Source: Spirodela intermedia (lineage: Eukaryota > Streptophyta > Magnoliopsida > Alismatales > Araceae). Taken from it: a DNA stretch of 64,000 nt. Positions 36,390 to 48,555 of the stretch are shown in pieces. Position 1 is the stretch's first letter, and each line of letters begins with the position of its first letter. The stretch is taken from NCBI GenBank assembly GCA_902729315.2, contig LR746265.1:8365392-8429391 (forward strand), written 5' to 3'. Both the position numbers and the translations under genes were made by a program. The notes below the pieces were generated by a model. The model was not told where the DNA came from. It searched no databases and was given only the letters and a program-made list of their open reading frames with translations.

Positions 36390-39300
36390 ATGTTCAACAA
36401 GCTCTTTGGTAAGCCCAGGCAGGAGACTAATGCGCTCGTCACCCTTGACAAAATGAATGAGGTGCTTTCCTTTACCTCTTCCCATGCGTTAGTTATTTAA
36501 TATCCACACCTTCCGACTGGATTGGTTTGAGTGTTAATTTTTCGACCGTATTTCCTCTCATGTCGTGGCAATTTGCCTCGCAAAAATTTGGGGGTAACCG
36601 TGGTGATGTTTCCTCAAACTACCGCGCAGACTCTTGAAATGTTAGAAAAGAAGGAGAAAGTTCTCCTGAAGAAGGCTGCCACCGAAGTTGAAAGAGCGAA
36701 GGAGTTTACACGAGCCAAGAACAAAAGGGGTAGGCCATTGAATCACTTTTATCTGTGGTTATGCCACACGTCTGAATTGCTCGCTCTTGGGTGTGCTTAT
36801 CCTGGAGGCATCATAACAATCTCTCCCATTATTCTTTTATGTTAAATCACACGATATGCTTGTACTTTAATACTCTTTGCACGTTATTATTGTAATCATC
36901 TGAGTCTATTCTCGTGGACAATTCAACCTTCCTTTGAGGTTGTGCCAAATTTTCTGGTGGCAGAATGTGAATCTGTTCATATGGCGAGTATAAGATCATA
37001 TCAAATACGAGCTTGAGGAAGGTGGAAATTTGGGCTTCCTTAATTATGAACTAGATAATTGGACTGTATTTTCTTCTATAATGAGACATAGGCTCAAATG
37101 TTTTATGGTATTCTTGCTCCTATAATGATCTGAACATCATAAGAATATAATCCAGGCTCGATCAGGATTTTTTTTTAACAATAAGGTACAAAGTTGTTAT
37201 CCCAGATTTTGAGCTCATTTTTCAAGACGTGATTGAAATCCCTGTTTTGTGCATGAACTTGAAATGAAAACTTGGCCTCAAAGTTTTCCGTTTGTTCTTC
37301 ACCCACCAAGTTGCCCACACAGGGGTTGAGAGGAAGATGATAATTTCTTGTTTCTATCTAACAATAATGATACCCTCACTATGGCGACGTTGTATTCATT
37401 TTAACTGATGAGATTTCATCTCACGTTCTATTCATATAAAATAGTTTGGAATTTCTCAATGCCTGTAATAATTTTGATCCTGATCCTGCAAATAAAAATC
37501 AATTTCTGAGGTTTCTGACTAAACGCATTATTTTTTTTTTTGGGGGGGGAGGAGAAGGAAATGCAGGATTGTAAAGGTGAAGAGAGTGAATGATTTATCT
37601 GAAGGAACATGACTCTGTTTAAATAGACGCGGATGACTTTCTGGTGTTCCATATCTAGGTATAGAAATCCCTCCTACAGAAGATGACACAACGATGTAAT
37701 TGTCCATTACCTTAAAGCATTCCTATTAAATTAACCGTTTGCCTGAGGATCATTGAGTCGTACATTATTCATATTTATCATTTTGCATGTAACAAGCTAT
37801 TGTCATGGGTTTTTTTCTCAAAGGCTTGTGGTTACTGCAACAGTGGTATCTTTTACATCAAAAGATTGCTGAACAGCATCTAAGCAGCAGTATTTTATCT
37901 TGATTTCTGTTTAGACATGTATTATTCGTATGTTTTAGATCATTGATCTCCAAGCAACCTGATGTTCGAGGCCATTTATGTCAAAGACTATCAAATAATG
38001 AATCCTCAGTGTCATCTTCTTCAAAGCACAATGAATAAGTGAGCATTCACGAGATTTATGGTGCATCTTTGACGGTCAAACGTTGGTTTCCTATTCTTCA
38101 GGCTGGCAATCTTTGTTATTCTTTAAAATGAAAACTACCTAAGAAATTTATTCTCAATCTGTGTTCACGTCATTATTCATTCTCCTGAAATCAGATGCGA
38201 CATTGGCCTCTGGGAACTAAAATTGATTGGAGGTCATTTTCTAACACTAGAGTAAGCAGTAAATTTCCCACATTCTCTAGTTTCAAAGAGTCAGGTTCAT
38301 TCAAGTTTAAAAAGGGAAAATGATAAATGATAGGCAGCAGGGATGTGGGATATCCTGTAATTTTTTTTTCCACAATAAAAATAGTCCCTCACTGTGAATT
38401 GTTTCTTTAAATGGAACTCTGCTTTGAGCATATGCATGGCTTACTAAATTGGCATATTAAATTTGGAATGGGGCAATATCTACTTCTTTGCTGATGGTCC
38501 TGGTTCAATGATATTTGAAGTTTAGATACAGCTACCCGATTCTGGGGAATCATAGTTTCCTATTCGAAGATAAATGTGGGGGTATGGTGTTTTTTATACA
38601 AGAACAATGTTTCACATGTTTCATTTTGTTACAAAGTGGGAATCTGTAACATGATTTCCCTTGAGCAATGACGTGAAAATGACCCCTTTCATTTGCACTA
38701 ACGAGAGTGACGTGAAAATGGTCATTGCTAAACTGTTGATGAATAAAAGAAACTAAAAAATTAATGCTCTTTCCCAGAGTTCATTAGCCCTCATACTAAT
38801 GTCTGCGTTTTTCTAATGCCAAATGCTGAGTCTTGATGCACACTTGTCAAGAGTATCATTCTTGTGGCTGCTTTTTATTATGATCATGAACCCAGATGAA
38901 ATGGCTCCTGATTATATATAGAACTCCTATGGTTCAGCCACAGAAGATCTACCTGATTGACGAAATAAATTTACCTGATTGAGGCAAAAGAAGGATACTC
39001 CGGATTTATCTTATGTCTTCTGTTTGATACATGATCTATGAAGACTACCAAGATCATTTGGTCAAATTTTAAAAATAAGATCATGCATGCAGATTAATTT
39101 CTACTATGGGTGTATAATTGTTGGATTACGCACATGACTTCAGCAGAAGGACAATATTTAGCACCTCCCAAAAAGGAAATCACAATAAATTTGTGAGCCA
39201 ATTAACTAACCCTGCTCATTGCCTAGAAGATACGTTTTTAGATAACTCCCTCATATTCTGCTCATAATATATCTGCCATCTTTATACCTGCTGAAGGCCT

Positions 39301-41897
39301 GAAATGGAACACGAATGAGATTTTAATTTTTAGTAAACAATAAATAAAAGGGAAACCACTGTTTCTTTGTCTAACCACCTGGGTATTTTTTTGGTGCTTC
39401 TAATGATCAAATTTCTTCTTATTTATTTATGTATGAATGCTGTAACTATCATCATCCCCAGTGGAATACGGGAGATGTGCAGGCATGATCCTGCTAGCAA
39501 TTTTTGGCTTTCATAATGTGGTACTTTTCCTTCGCTAGCTCAATGTTTTCAAGGACACATGGAGTATACACAGTAGATTACTAATGGAATGTTTTTCTTC
39601 TAGCATTGTTTGTATTAGAGAACATTGTAGTCACTTTACTGGCACATCCAGGATATTATGCTGGACAGAAGAATTGGCAATTCATGGCCATTTATTTGAA
39701 ATTCATATTTTTTTGGAGGCTTGAAAACTTTGTCTAACATTTATTTGACCTTGAATTTATTCTCATTACCTTTTTTTCTTCTCGGTTGTTTTTAATGCAA
39801 TGTCACCTTTGAAGAAAAATATCTTCAACCTCAAGGGGTTGGACATGGGCTTAGATAATATTAGTTAGAATGAGAATTGTTGATGTGATGGGTTAGATAA
39901 AATTAATGCGTTTTATTGATTGAAAGAAAGTTTCGATGTATTGAAACGAACACCATTTGCTTGTAGTGAATTCCATAAGGGGGGCTGCCCTGTGGTGGAA
40001 AAAGGAAAAAGACCCTTGAAAAGTGTCTAATTGTACCCTCTTTCTCATGAGCTTTTCCCATTCCCCATGAACGAGTCAGCAATTAAAAGGACTTGTCTGG
40101 ATTCTCATTTCAGTGATCGTTTTCTTCTCACTTTATTTCACTTTCGAGGAAAAGAACGAAGGGAGGCTAGTAGACCACCAAATTTTGGAAAAGAATATCT
40201 TACGTGGACATTCACTGGCATTTGTTGAAGGAAGTAATGGTCCATTTCTCAGATTATATACTGGGCATTCGAAGATTTTCGACAAAAGAAACTAACGGTT
40301 ACGTGGTAAGATCAAATAATCCATTAAATATGCAATTCAACTTTTGACACGGCATATTTTGAATATTTTGGTGAAATGATGCGAAAAAATTACAATGAAG
40401 CAAAAGTCACAAGCGGTTTGATTGTCTGTTCTTTAGTGGGTGGGGAGGAGATTCCAGCTGTGGAATGACTTGAGTGGAAGAGACTGAACGTGGAAAGCTT
40501 AGAGTTTGGGTGGAATTAAATTGTGAAATGGAATATTTTTTTATTTATCTCAATAAATGAAAAAAAATAGATTTTCATCACCATATCTTAGTATTCAGTT
40601 GGTAAAACCAAGTGACTGGTTGGGTCAATGGATAGAGATGGTTTGGTGGCGATGAGAAGATCTAGGCGTCTGGGATTACGTGAGAACAGGAGATTGGAAG
40701 CGTTACCACCTTTCTAGAAAGTGCATGTTGGACTATGATCAATGAGATCTCATGTGGTTTTGAACCTTTTTTGTGTACAATTCTGAATGCGGGAAAGAAT
40801 TCTCCTGAACAATGAGATTTGTGCCCTGAGTTTACAATAATTCGTTGTACATGAAAAGGAAAATTCTTCTTAGTGATCCAGAAAAGAAAAAAAAATTCTT
40901 CCTTTTCCATCTTGTCAAATTCTTATTTTGTAACCCATCAAACTTTCCCCTCAACTCAGCTGCAATACAATGCTTGAAGAGGAAAAGACTCTATGAACAA
41001 CAAGTCGAGCAGCTGGGAAATTTCCAACTTCGAATTCATGATCAGGTAACTCTTATCAGTTTAGCCAATCGTGTTAAGGACAGATTGAATCTTGAACCCT
41101 GTGTTAGAGCTTGTTCTTCTTATGCTTATTGGTCTTTATTTCAGATGATATTGTTAGAAGGTGCAAAAGCTACAACAGAGACTGTTGATGCACTGAGAAG
41201 TGGAGCAGCAGCGATGAAGGCCATGCACAAAGCCACGTGAGAATCTACATTTCCTTTTGGGGTATTTTAGTTTTATCTCAGCATTCAATCAGCCCCAAAC
41301 ATGGGTTGCATATAAACTTCTGATTTCTCAAACACCTGAAGTTACTAATATTTGTTTCAGAGGAATGTTCTACATTTTCACAACACAGCTGGGAGGATGT
41401 AAAATATATTTAATTATCATTAAATTAAAGCACATGACACCATCTGTGTTTTTCTCTTGCAGCAACATTGATGATGTTGACAAAACCATGGACGAGATCA
41501 ATGAGCAGACTGAGAATATGAAACAGATTCAGGAAGCTCTAGCCGCTCCTATTGGCTCCACAGCTGACTTTGATGAAGTATTTACCGATTTCGTCTTTTA
41601 ATTTAGAAAAATACATTGTCATATAGGATATATATATATATATATATTTGAAGAGGTATATCCTGCAATGCATTTTTGCTGCAATGTTGAATTTTCTTTT
41701 GATGGTAGGATGAGCTGGAGGCTGAACTTGAAGAATTGGAGGGAACTGAATTGGAGGAACAGCTCTTGCAGCCTGCCACAACTGCGCCTGCTGCTCCTGT
41801 GCACGTTCCAATGCCCAGACCAGCGCGCCCTCTCCCTCAGAAGAACACTGCCGAAGATGACGAACTTGCCGCATTACAGGCTGAAATGGCTCTGTAA
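36390..41897 (+). CDS. VPS32: ESCRT-III subunit SNF7/VPS32 (CHMP4 homologue), 6 exons
   Basis: Exons 36390-36461, 36630-36729, 40960-41045, 41145-41236, 41463-41577 and 41709-41897 join in frame to 217 residues, matching plant VPS32/SNF7 proteins of 213-219. SNF7 polymerises into filaments on endosomal membranes to constrict and cut intraluminal vesicles, with VPS20, VPS24, VPS2 and the VPS4 ATPase. The N-terminus MFNKLFGKPRQE is the membrane-contacting helix 0 with its basic patch. Helices 1-3 follow (LEMLEKKEKVLLKKAATEVE, AIQCLKRKRLYEQQVEQLGN, MILLEGAKATTETVDALRSG). The acidic autoinhibitory part is DFDEDELEAELEELEG. The C-terminal MIM-like helix reads DELAALQAEMAL. Intron 2 is 4230 bp, far longer than the others (99-226 bp apart from the first, 168 bp), and is AT-rich with no gene visible inside. 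The start ATG is followed directly by the family N-terminus. Confidence 0.97.
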
Positions 41898-42640
41898 TCA
41901 GGTTTCCGTTCTCTCCTTCGATACCTCGCTTTAGAAGGCTAACTATACTAGAAAGTGTAGCATGCCTGCCTGAAGAGGACTGAATGGAGGATGACGGAGA
42001 ATTTATATCTTCAGTAGACCGACCAGTCTTTCTCTTCCAATGCTAGAGATCCATTCGACACCATCGTAAAACTTTGGCATGAGGTCACGGAGAGGACTTA
42101 GTAGACGATGCTGAAGAATTTCTATCTTGAGGAACCCACCACATCTTAGAAAACCCAGGTCCCCACCGCACAGTAAAATCCATCGCTGACATTTTCGTTT
42201 GAAAATATATTTTGCAGGCCCAGGCCCTTCCCTGGGTCGAGATGTTCTTTCTATTTAGGGGATGATTTTTAGACCAATTATTTATTCTGTGTGCAGGTGG
42301 ACTCTTCTCAGAAGGAAGTATTGTGCCATGGGCACTTGGCATACTTGATAATGGACAGGAAACATTGCTTCTGGATCACACACGCCTATATATTCCTTCT
42401 TTGTTCAAGCACCGTATGTATTATAGTGGGGGATGCATTTGTGGATTTTTTGATGATTTCAAACTGTTGTCTCTAAACCCTCGTTCATCAGACATGTGGC
42501 TGCCGAATTTCAAGTACACAAAGGGTCCTCATCATGTGAAGTAGCTGGTTGGTCGCTATTTATGTTAAATGGCTGGACATGTTCAATCTCTGGAGGAAGA
42601 AATTTCGATATTTGATGATTTCACGGTGTTGGATGAGACT
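41898..42640. other. Downstream region of the SNF7 gene
   Basis: Probable 3' untranslated region and downstream spacer. A segment beginning near 42297 follows a CAG and is moderately GC-rich, but has no recognisable coding potential. Confidence 0.5.
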
Positions 42641-42945
42641 GAGCTATTTGATGATCTTCGGACCCAATAAAGCCTTTTACTTCCATCTTCACCATTGTTG
42701 CTAACTCGATGATCTTCCGACCATTGTTGCTAGCTCTAGATACAACCCCATGAGACACCCCCTACGTGATCTTCCGACCATTGTTGCTAGCTCTAGATAC
42801 AACCACATGCTCCAAAGATCATCAAGATAGTCTAACTTGATGATCTTTGGAGCATCTTCACCATTGTTGCTAGCTCAGTCTCAGCTTGGATGGACTGAGC
42901 TATTCGATGATCTTCCGACCCACTAAAGCCTTTTATTTGATCTTG
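42641..42945. repeat. Short-repeat cluster with direct repeats and a hairpin
   Basis: Direct repeats of GACTGAGCTATT(T/C)GATGATCTTC(G/C)GACCCA occur near 42648 and 42893. Two copies of TGATCTTCCGACCATTGTTG followed by CTAGCTCTAGATACAACC occur near 42710 and 42768 (about 58-bp spacing). CACCATTGTTGCTA recurs near 42690 and 42860. A perfect hairpin at 42807-42855 lies between them. This looks like a locally rearranged, amplified spacer and not a coding unit. Confidence 0.8.
42807..42855. repeat. Perfect 20-bp inverted repeat with 9-base loop
   Basis: The left arm 42807-42826 starts ATGCTCCAAAG and the right arm 42836-42855 is its exact complement, ending CTTTGGAGCAT; the loop is 42827-42835. 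Pairing does not continue beyond the arms. The stem is too short and the loop too small for a normal plant miRNA precursor. Confidence 0.9.
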
Positions 42946-45543
42946 ACCATAATCGTTTGATTTACTCATTTGCTTACATAGACATGGAATTTTTTACTTG
43001 GTTAGATAAAAGTGAGAAGATTCCACTTCTTTGATGCTTCTTCTCTCCAAGAATTGTCCATACATAGACTAATCTCCACACTGTGAAAAGGGGATTTCCT
43101 AAAACTAATGCCAAAATGGTTTCATTGGGGTACCAATCAGTTCTTAAAAAAAGGAATTTCTCTTCTCTCACTCTTTCTTTTAGCTTGATTTTCAGGTTCA
43201 CATTTAAAAGCTTCCATTTCTCAGTTTTCTTTCTTTCTTCTTCTTTCTATTAGGTCCTTGTTTTTCTACAGAACTGAAAATTTCAGTCTCTCATCAAAGT
43301 AAAGGGCATAACTTAAACTCTATATTTCCCGGGTATTTTTTTCTTATATCTAGAACACAAATCGAGAATCACGTGAAAAGAGTTATAAATAGTAACAAAC
43401 CCCATCAGTTCAATCGATTATGCAATCAGGATTTTGTATCAATCGGTTCTAGGAATGGGTTTGATTAACTCGGGATAGTAAAAATAATCATTTATACAGC
43501 GTTCTATCACAGCATTTCTCAACTTTAGGATCTCATTTTACACCATTTTGAACTTTAGCTTATTTCAAGCGAAATCTATTCAACTTACATATTTTCTATA
43601 CAGTTTCTAGAATCTGCATCTCGTCCATGCAGTAAAAAAAGATTCAAATGGACAAGAAATTTGATTCCTCAAACCAGAAGGAGACCAAGGGTAAAACAAG
43701 TTATGAATATGCCAAGACTTATAGCTTTTATTTTATACATGTTGATTAGTTTTTTCCATTAGTAAGTAGCATGTACTATCAACTTATTGTTGGAGCACTC
43801 ATTATCACCTTGATATAAACGTAAAGAATAGGTGTTGACGTGCTTTTATAAGTGCCAAACAATTATTGTAAATTATTGATAACCTATAATTGAAAGAACC
43901 AGGTGAATAATAAAAATTTTGGCACCAAGAAAATTATTTGAGGTGAACAATATCTAGTTTTATATCCAATGGGATTTTTATATTTTCTTGATTTATGTTT
44001 TTCACGAAGTAATATCAACAATTTTAATAATAAACAATTCATGTTTCCATTTCACATCAAATTCTAGTTTGTAAATTGTTTAATGTGTGACTTGATATCA
44101 ACTCAACTACATTCGGGATACAGTGAAAAGTGATATATTTCATGGTTCTTCATTCTGTTTTGTCAAAATTGCCTTTAGAATCTGCATCAAAAGAAGAGAT
44201 TTTCCCATCTCATACCAAAAATCTTGTGTTTGTGTGTTGTTTTTTTCGTTCGCTTTTTTAAGCATCTTCTTCATAAATCAGTCCGTGATAGATTTTCCTC
44301 CACATCACAGAAAGAGAATTATATACAATATCATGAAAGAACTTTCAATATTATCCACCAAATTTCTGTTTTCTTAGAGTTCCTTTGCACAGGCCCAAGA
44401 GCATATCATGTCAGTAAAAACTACTGGCATTGAAGAAAGAGCATCTTTTGTTATCTCATCAAAAATCTGAGTTAATCACAAAATTAGTTCTCCAGCACTC
44501 GACCAGAGTGGGAAGCTATTTTAGGTCTACAAAATATCTATGTTTTATCAAATCATACATCCTCATTATCTTAAATGGATAATAAACAAATATGACAAAA
44601 TAGTCGATCCTCTCAGGAAATTGCCCATGTTATGATATTTTCCGACCAATTTTTCAAGTCCAGCAATGGGTTTGATCATGTCTTCTCTCCAGGTTAAATC
44701 CACTTCAAAATTCATATATTATACGTATTTCTAGTGTCTACATCCCAACTTTCCTTGGAAGAAGTATCACGGATTACAAGCCAATTCGATTCCAAAATTG
44801 GGGGTGTAAAGAAATCTGCGACCTCACCCGGACTTAGCTGTACGATGTCAACATTTTACTTTATATTCTGCAAAGCTCATGCTAACGTTCTACACTGCAC
44901 CAGCTTTTTCATGAAGTACGTGAAGAGCAAAAACCCTCCTCCCGTGAGCCCTCTCTCTCCGATACAACCCCCTCCCCCCCCCCCCCCGCACAGCCCTTTT
45001 CCCCCTCTTTCTCCTTCGCTCATCGAGCACTTTTTTAATCCCATTGCGAATCCTGGGAACTAGTAATTGTCTCCCCGAGAACGAGTTCACGCTCCAACAA
45101 GTCTTCAAAATTTTGACTGTATATTATCCAGTATTCACATCCCAATCATCTTAAGCGGATTATCAACATGGAGGATAGACACATCCCAAACCTCACGTCA
45201 GAAGAAAGCCGAGGTGCCCAGAAAAATCAATCAAGTAGCGGAGACGTAGTCATGCGATCTCAATGCTTACTAGATCTTACAAAACGGCTATGTTTATGTT
45301 TTCGTCTGAGTCTTCTTTTCCATGCATCACCCCCTACGTGAACGGAGGACAACCCCCGCTACCCGTGAGCTTCTCTCTCTCTCTCTCTTTATCCCTCCAT
45401 CTCTCCCTAGTTGTTAGCTGTTTCCCCTTCAGGTACCTAGCGGTGGTGTCGTTCTTATTTACTCGTTCTCCTTCACGGGTTGGAAATAGATAGGAGTTGT
45501 AAAGCCACCTCTACATTCAAAATGCCTCCCATGCACAATATCC
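42946..45543. other. AT-rich intergenic region upstream of the glycine-rich protein gene
   Basis: I see no gene. A C-rich tract at about 44960-44990 (CCTCCCCCCCC) and a (CT)n tract near 45372-45388 are the only structured pieces. The right end is the promoter of the glycine-rich protein gene. Confidence 0.55.
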
Positions 45544-45551
45544 TATATAAA
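45544..45551 (+). promoter_or_regulatory. TATA box of the glycine-rich protein gene
   Basis: TATATAAA within CCTATATAAAGCC lies 83 bp before the start codon, which would allow a short 5' leader of about 50 bases. It is the clearest core promoter in the window. Confidence 0.7.
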
Positions 45552-45626
45552 GCCACTCTTCCCACCCTTCCTCGACCAACTCCCCACGGAGAAGAAGCGC
45601 CTCCGCCTGTCTTGTCGTGCTCAACA

Positions 45627-46298
45627 ATGGCGAGGAAGCTCTGCTCCCTCTTGCTCATCCACCTCATCCTCTCGCTTGCCTTCACTGAGGGCGCTCGGGT
45701 GCTGCCCAACCGTAATGGAGCCCTGGAGGAGCAGAAGTGGTGGTTCCACAACGGCGATATGGGATTCGGCGGCGGCTACGGTGGGGGCTATGGGCTGGAC
45801 CTGGGAGGCCTGGGAGGCCTGGGCTATGGAGGAGGCGGTGGATACGGAGGAGGATCTGGGTACGGGGGCGGATACGGCGGCGGCTTCGGCGGTGGCGGGG
45901 GGAACGGTGGCGGAGCGGGCGGGGCTTATGGAGGCGCTGGGGGGGGCGGCTATGGAGGCGGTGGGGGGGGTGGCTATTGGGGCGGTGCAGGTGGCGGCTA
46001 TGGAGGCGGCGCCGGTGGCCAAGGGGGAGGGTACGGAGGAGGAGCGGGGGGAGGCTATGGAGGAGGCGCCGGCGGCCGCAGTGGAGGGTACGGAGGCGGA
46101 GCGGGGGGAGGATATGGAGGTGGCTCCGGCGGCCGCGGGGGAGGAGGATACGGAGGCAGTGCGGGTGGCTATGGAGGTGGCGCTGGCGGCCTTGCCGGAG
46201 GGTATGGGAATGGTGGCGGCGGCGGCTGGGGCGGAGGTTCTGGTGGTGGTGGGTACGGCGGTGGCGCCGGCGGAGGCTACGGCATGGGCCGTCCATGA
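45627..46298 (+). CDS. Secreted glycine-rich cell-wall-type structural protein
   Basis: A single exon of 223 residues. Residues 1-23 (MARKLCSLLLIHLILSLAFTEGA) form a clear signal peptide. A short charged segment follows (RVLPNRNGALEEQKWWFHNGD), then from about residue 46 to the end the protein is built of GGGYGGG, GGAGGGYGGG and GGxGG units with interspersed Tyr, Ala and Ser, ending YGMGRP. This is the class of plant glycine-rich proteins secreted to the wall, where the Tyr residues may be cross-linked. No RNA-recognition motif or Cys-rich tail is present, so it is neither an RNA-binding nor a class II GRP. Upstream in-frame ATGs exist, but the chosen ATG gives the signal peptide and lies downstream of the TATA box. 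A possible AATAAA lies at 46568. Long ORFs on other frames are artefacts of the GGN repeats. Confidence 0.9.
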   Translation: MARKLCSLLLIHLILSLAFTEGARVLPNRNGALEEQKWWFHNGDMGFGGGYGGGYGLDLGGLGGLGYGGGGGYGGGSGYGGGYGGGFGGGGGNGGGAGGAYGGAGGGGYGGGGGGGYWGGAGGGYGGGAGGQGGGYGGGAGGGYGGGAGGRSGGYGGGAGGGYGGGSGGRGGGGYGGSAGGYGGGAGGLAGGYGNGGGGGWGGGSGGGGYGGGAGGGYGMGRP

Positions 46299-46975
46299 GG
46301 GATCGCCGCCACCTTTGCCGCAGGGAGCTCCATTTAGCCTCCTCCTGGTGAGAAGCGCCTGTTCCTCGTAGTTGTCATGGCCACAACGGTCTCTATCTCC
46401 CTTCGCCTGTTATTTCGGTGAATAACGCTCTCTCACTTGGCTCTTGCATCTCTCAAGAGAAGGCTTCTTTCATACCCTGAGTTACGGTCATTCCTTCTTT
46501 ATTCTTATCTTTGAACTGGTGGTACCGTTTAGTCGTACTTTCAAGAGAATTCTACCAGCACCCTGAAAATAAAATATCAAGGTATGAGCTATAAACGGAT
46601 AGTGTTTTCAAGGGCATATCTTAGAGGATATTTTAAAAAAATAGAGATTATTCGTTAGTATTTCTCTCTCTCTATCTATCTGTCTTCTCTCCCTCTCTTT
46701 TCTTCTTTTCCTTTTCCACTTTCTTTATTCTTCTCACATCACACTTCTATTTTATTCTTTCCATTAAATAATAATAAAATATTAAAAGTATTCTATATAT
46801 AAACTAAATTAATTTTTCATGAAAAATTAATCAATTTTCATGTGTTCAACTTGAGACTTATATCTATACTAATATCTTACTAAGTCTTACTCATAAATAT
46901 CATTAGATAATGAGTATTTAAATAAAATGATTAGTGAATTTTGAATATTTAGGAAGACTTTCTTTTGATATCCAT
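46299..46975. other. 3' flank of the glycine-rich protein gene
   Basis: Probable 3' untranslated region followed by AT-rich spacer with CT-rich patches at 46660-46740. No gene is seen. Confidence 0.5.
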
Positions 46976-47551
46976 GGCCTCTAAAGCTCTCATTAAGCAT
47001 TTATAATGTGGGCAACCTTTAAATCCTTTTACAAAGTTCAAAAATTGATAAAATGGGTTGATGAATCATCTTCAGTAGCAGTCACTTGATGAAGCAAACA
47101 TCTAGTGATTGTCACTCGATAGAGCAAAAATATGGCAGCTTTTGAATCTCTAGTAGTTGTAACCCATTAGAGATAAGATGGATGAAAGTGATGTACATCT
47201 TAGAGAACTTCTTCAAGTCTATGCTACAAGAGAGGGCTCATATCACATTCGATTTAGCAATTAGAATCGCTAGATCATCGACGAAAATCTCATCAACATG
47301 ATTTGCGGAGCATTTTTACTAAAATTACTAAACGATTCACGATAAAAGGATCACAAATCTATCGAGTAACTCATCTTCAATTGATTAATGAACAAGCCGT
47401 CATCGAGAAGAGGACGATCTGTCGGGAGACGGGTCACCACCTCCTGAGAGCATACCAGATGCGATGAAGAGCCTCCTCTTGCTATACAAACTTGAGGATG
47501 AAGCTTCTCAACACGCGCCACACCTTCATCTAACTCCTGTCCATCGGGTGA
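46976..47551. repeat. Two old LTR-family fragments in opposite orientation
   Basis: 46976-47247 is a minus-strand fragment of the same LTR found complete at 48556-50192 (shared words around GTCACTTGATGAAG and the GGGCAACCT region). 47252-47551 is a plus-strand fragment (AATCGCTAGATCATCGACGAAAA through CATCGGGTGA). Both have lost many CpGs compared with the solo LTR, so they are older. They abut head to head with almost no spacer. Confidence 0.75.
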
Positions 47552-48555
47552 TGACGTGACTTAGTCATTGTATATTAAATCACGCAAATTTAAAATTTAT
47601 AAAACTAGAAAATATAAATTTTTAGATATTTAGAAGTTTTTCTGAATAAATATATTAATTATAATTTAATAAAACTTTCAAAAATAGTAGTAATTTTCTA
47701 GATCAATCACAGGGATGTAATATAATATCTGGTAATTATTCAGATTTTTTCTAAATGAATACGATTCTCTATGAATTGTATATTAGGAAATGAAAAGGAA
47801 ATATATTTAAAATTCATAAAAAAGGGAAATAAGGGTGCGGATGTTAGGATGATGTCAACACTCGGCAAATGTGAATCAGGTAGAAATAGAGTTCCGTCTG
47901 ATGATTCTTACGTAAGTGATTACAGATGATTTAATTAATCAAATTAAGATCTAAAAAGCTAAAAGAATCGTAATAGAACAAAGTATATTTTGATAAATTA
48001 AAACCACAAAAATTATCACTAAATGAAGCATAAAGTAAGTTGAAAGTACAAAAATAGAGTTCTAGCGTCGTGACGGTGATGCGTTGACGATGCACAGGAA
48101 TCTTGAGTGTTTGGAAGGATTGTCGTGTAGTGTCTATGGCCTCGAAGGCTCTCCTTGGACAAAGACGGCTTGGGCAATCTCTAAATCTCCTTGCGAAATC
48201 TAGAGATCAATGAAGTGGGTTGTTGAATCATCTCTGGTGGCTGTCACTCGATGAAGTGGAAAAAAAATAACTTTGTGGCTCTCCGGTGGCTATCACTTGA
48301 TGGAGAGGAGCTGGATGGGGGTGGGCCACGTGTCAAGGAGCTTCATCCTCAAGTCCACACATCAAGAGAAGGCTCTTCATCGCATCTGGTATGCTCTCAA
48401 GAGGTGGCAACTCATCTTCTGATGGATCGTCCTCTTCTAAATGACAGCTTGTTCGTCGATCAATCGGAGATGCTTTATTCGATAGATTCGCAATCCTTTT
48501 ATTGCGAATCGTTCAGCAATTTTAGTAACAATGCTCCGTGAATCCTGTTGATGAG
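47552..48555 (-). repeat. Inverted LTR, 3' part, split by the solo LTR
   Basis: This is the reverse complement of the LTR from its CA end (plus strand TGACGTGACTTAG at 47552) back to a point about 640 bases into the LTR. It stops at the ATGAG target site and resumes after the solo LTR at 50198: removing the inserted LTR and one ATGAG rejoins GTTGATGAG to ATTTTCACTGATGATC, which is continuous LTR sequence. Confidence 0.88.

Noticed and set aside
42807-42855. miRNA precursor
   Set aside because: A 20-bp stem with a 9-base loop is too small, and the arms match no plant miRNA I know.
45676-46371. Long alternative-frame and antisense ORFs over the glycine-rich gene
   Set aside because: GGN-rich repeats lack stops in all frames; only frame 45627 has a signal peptide and a TATA box at the right distance.
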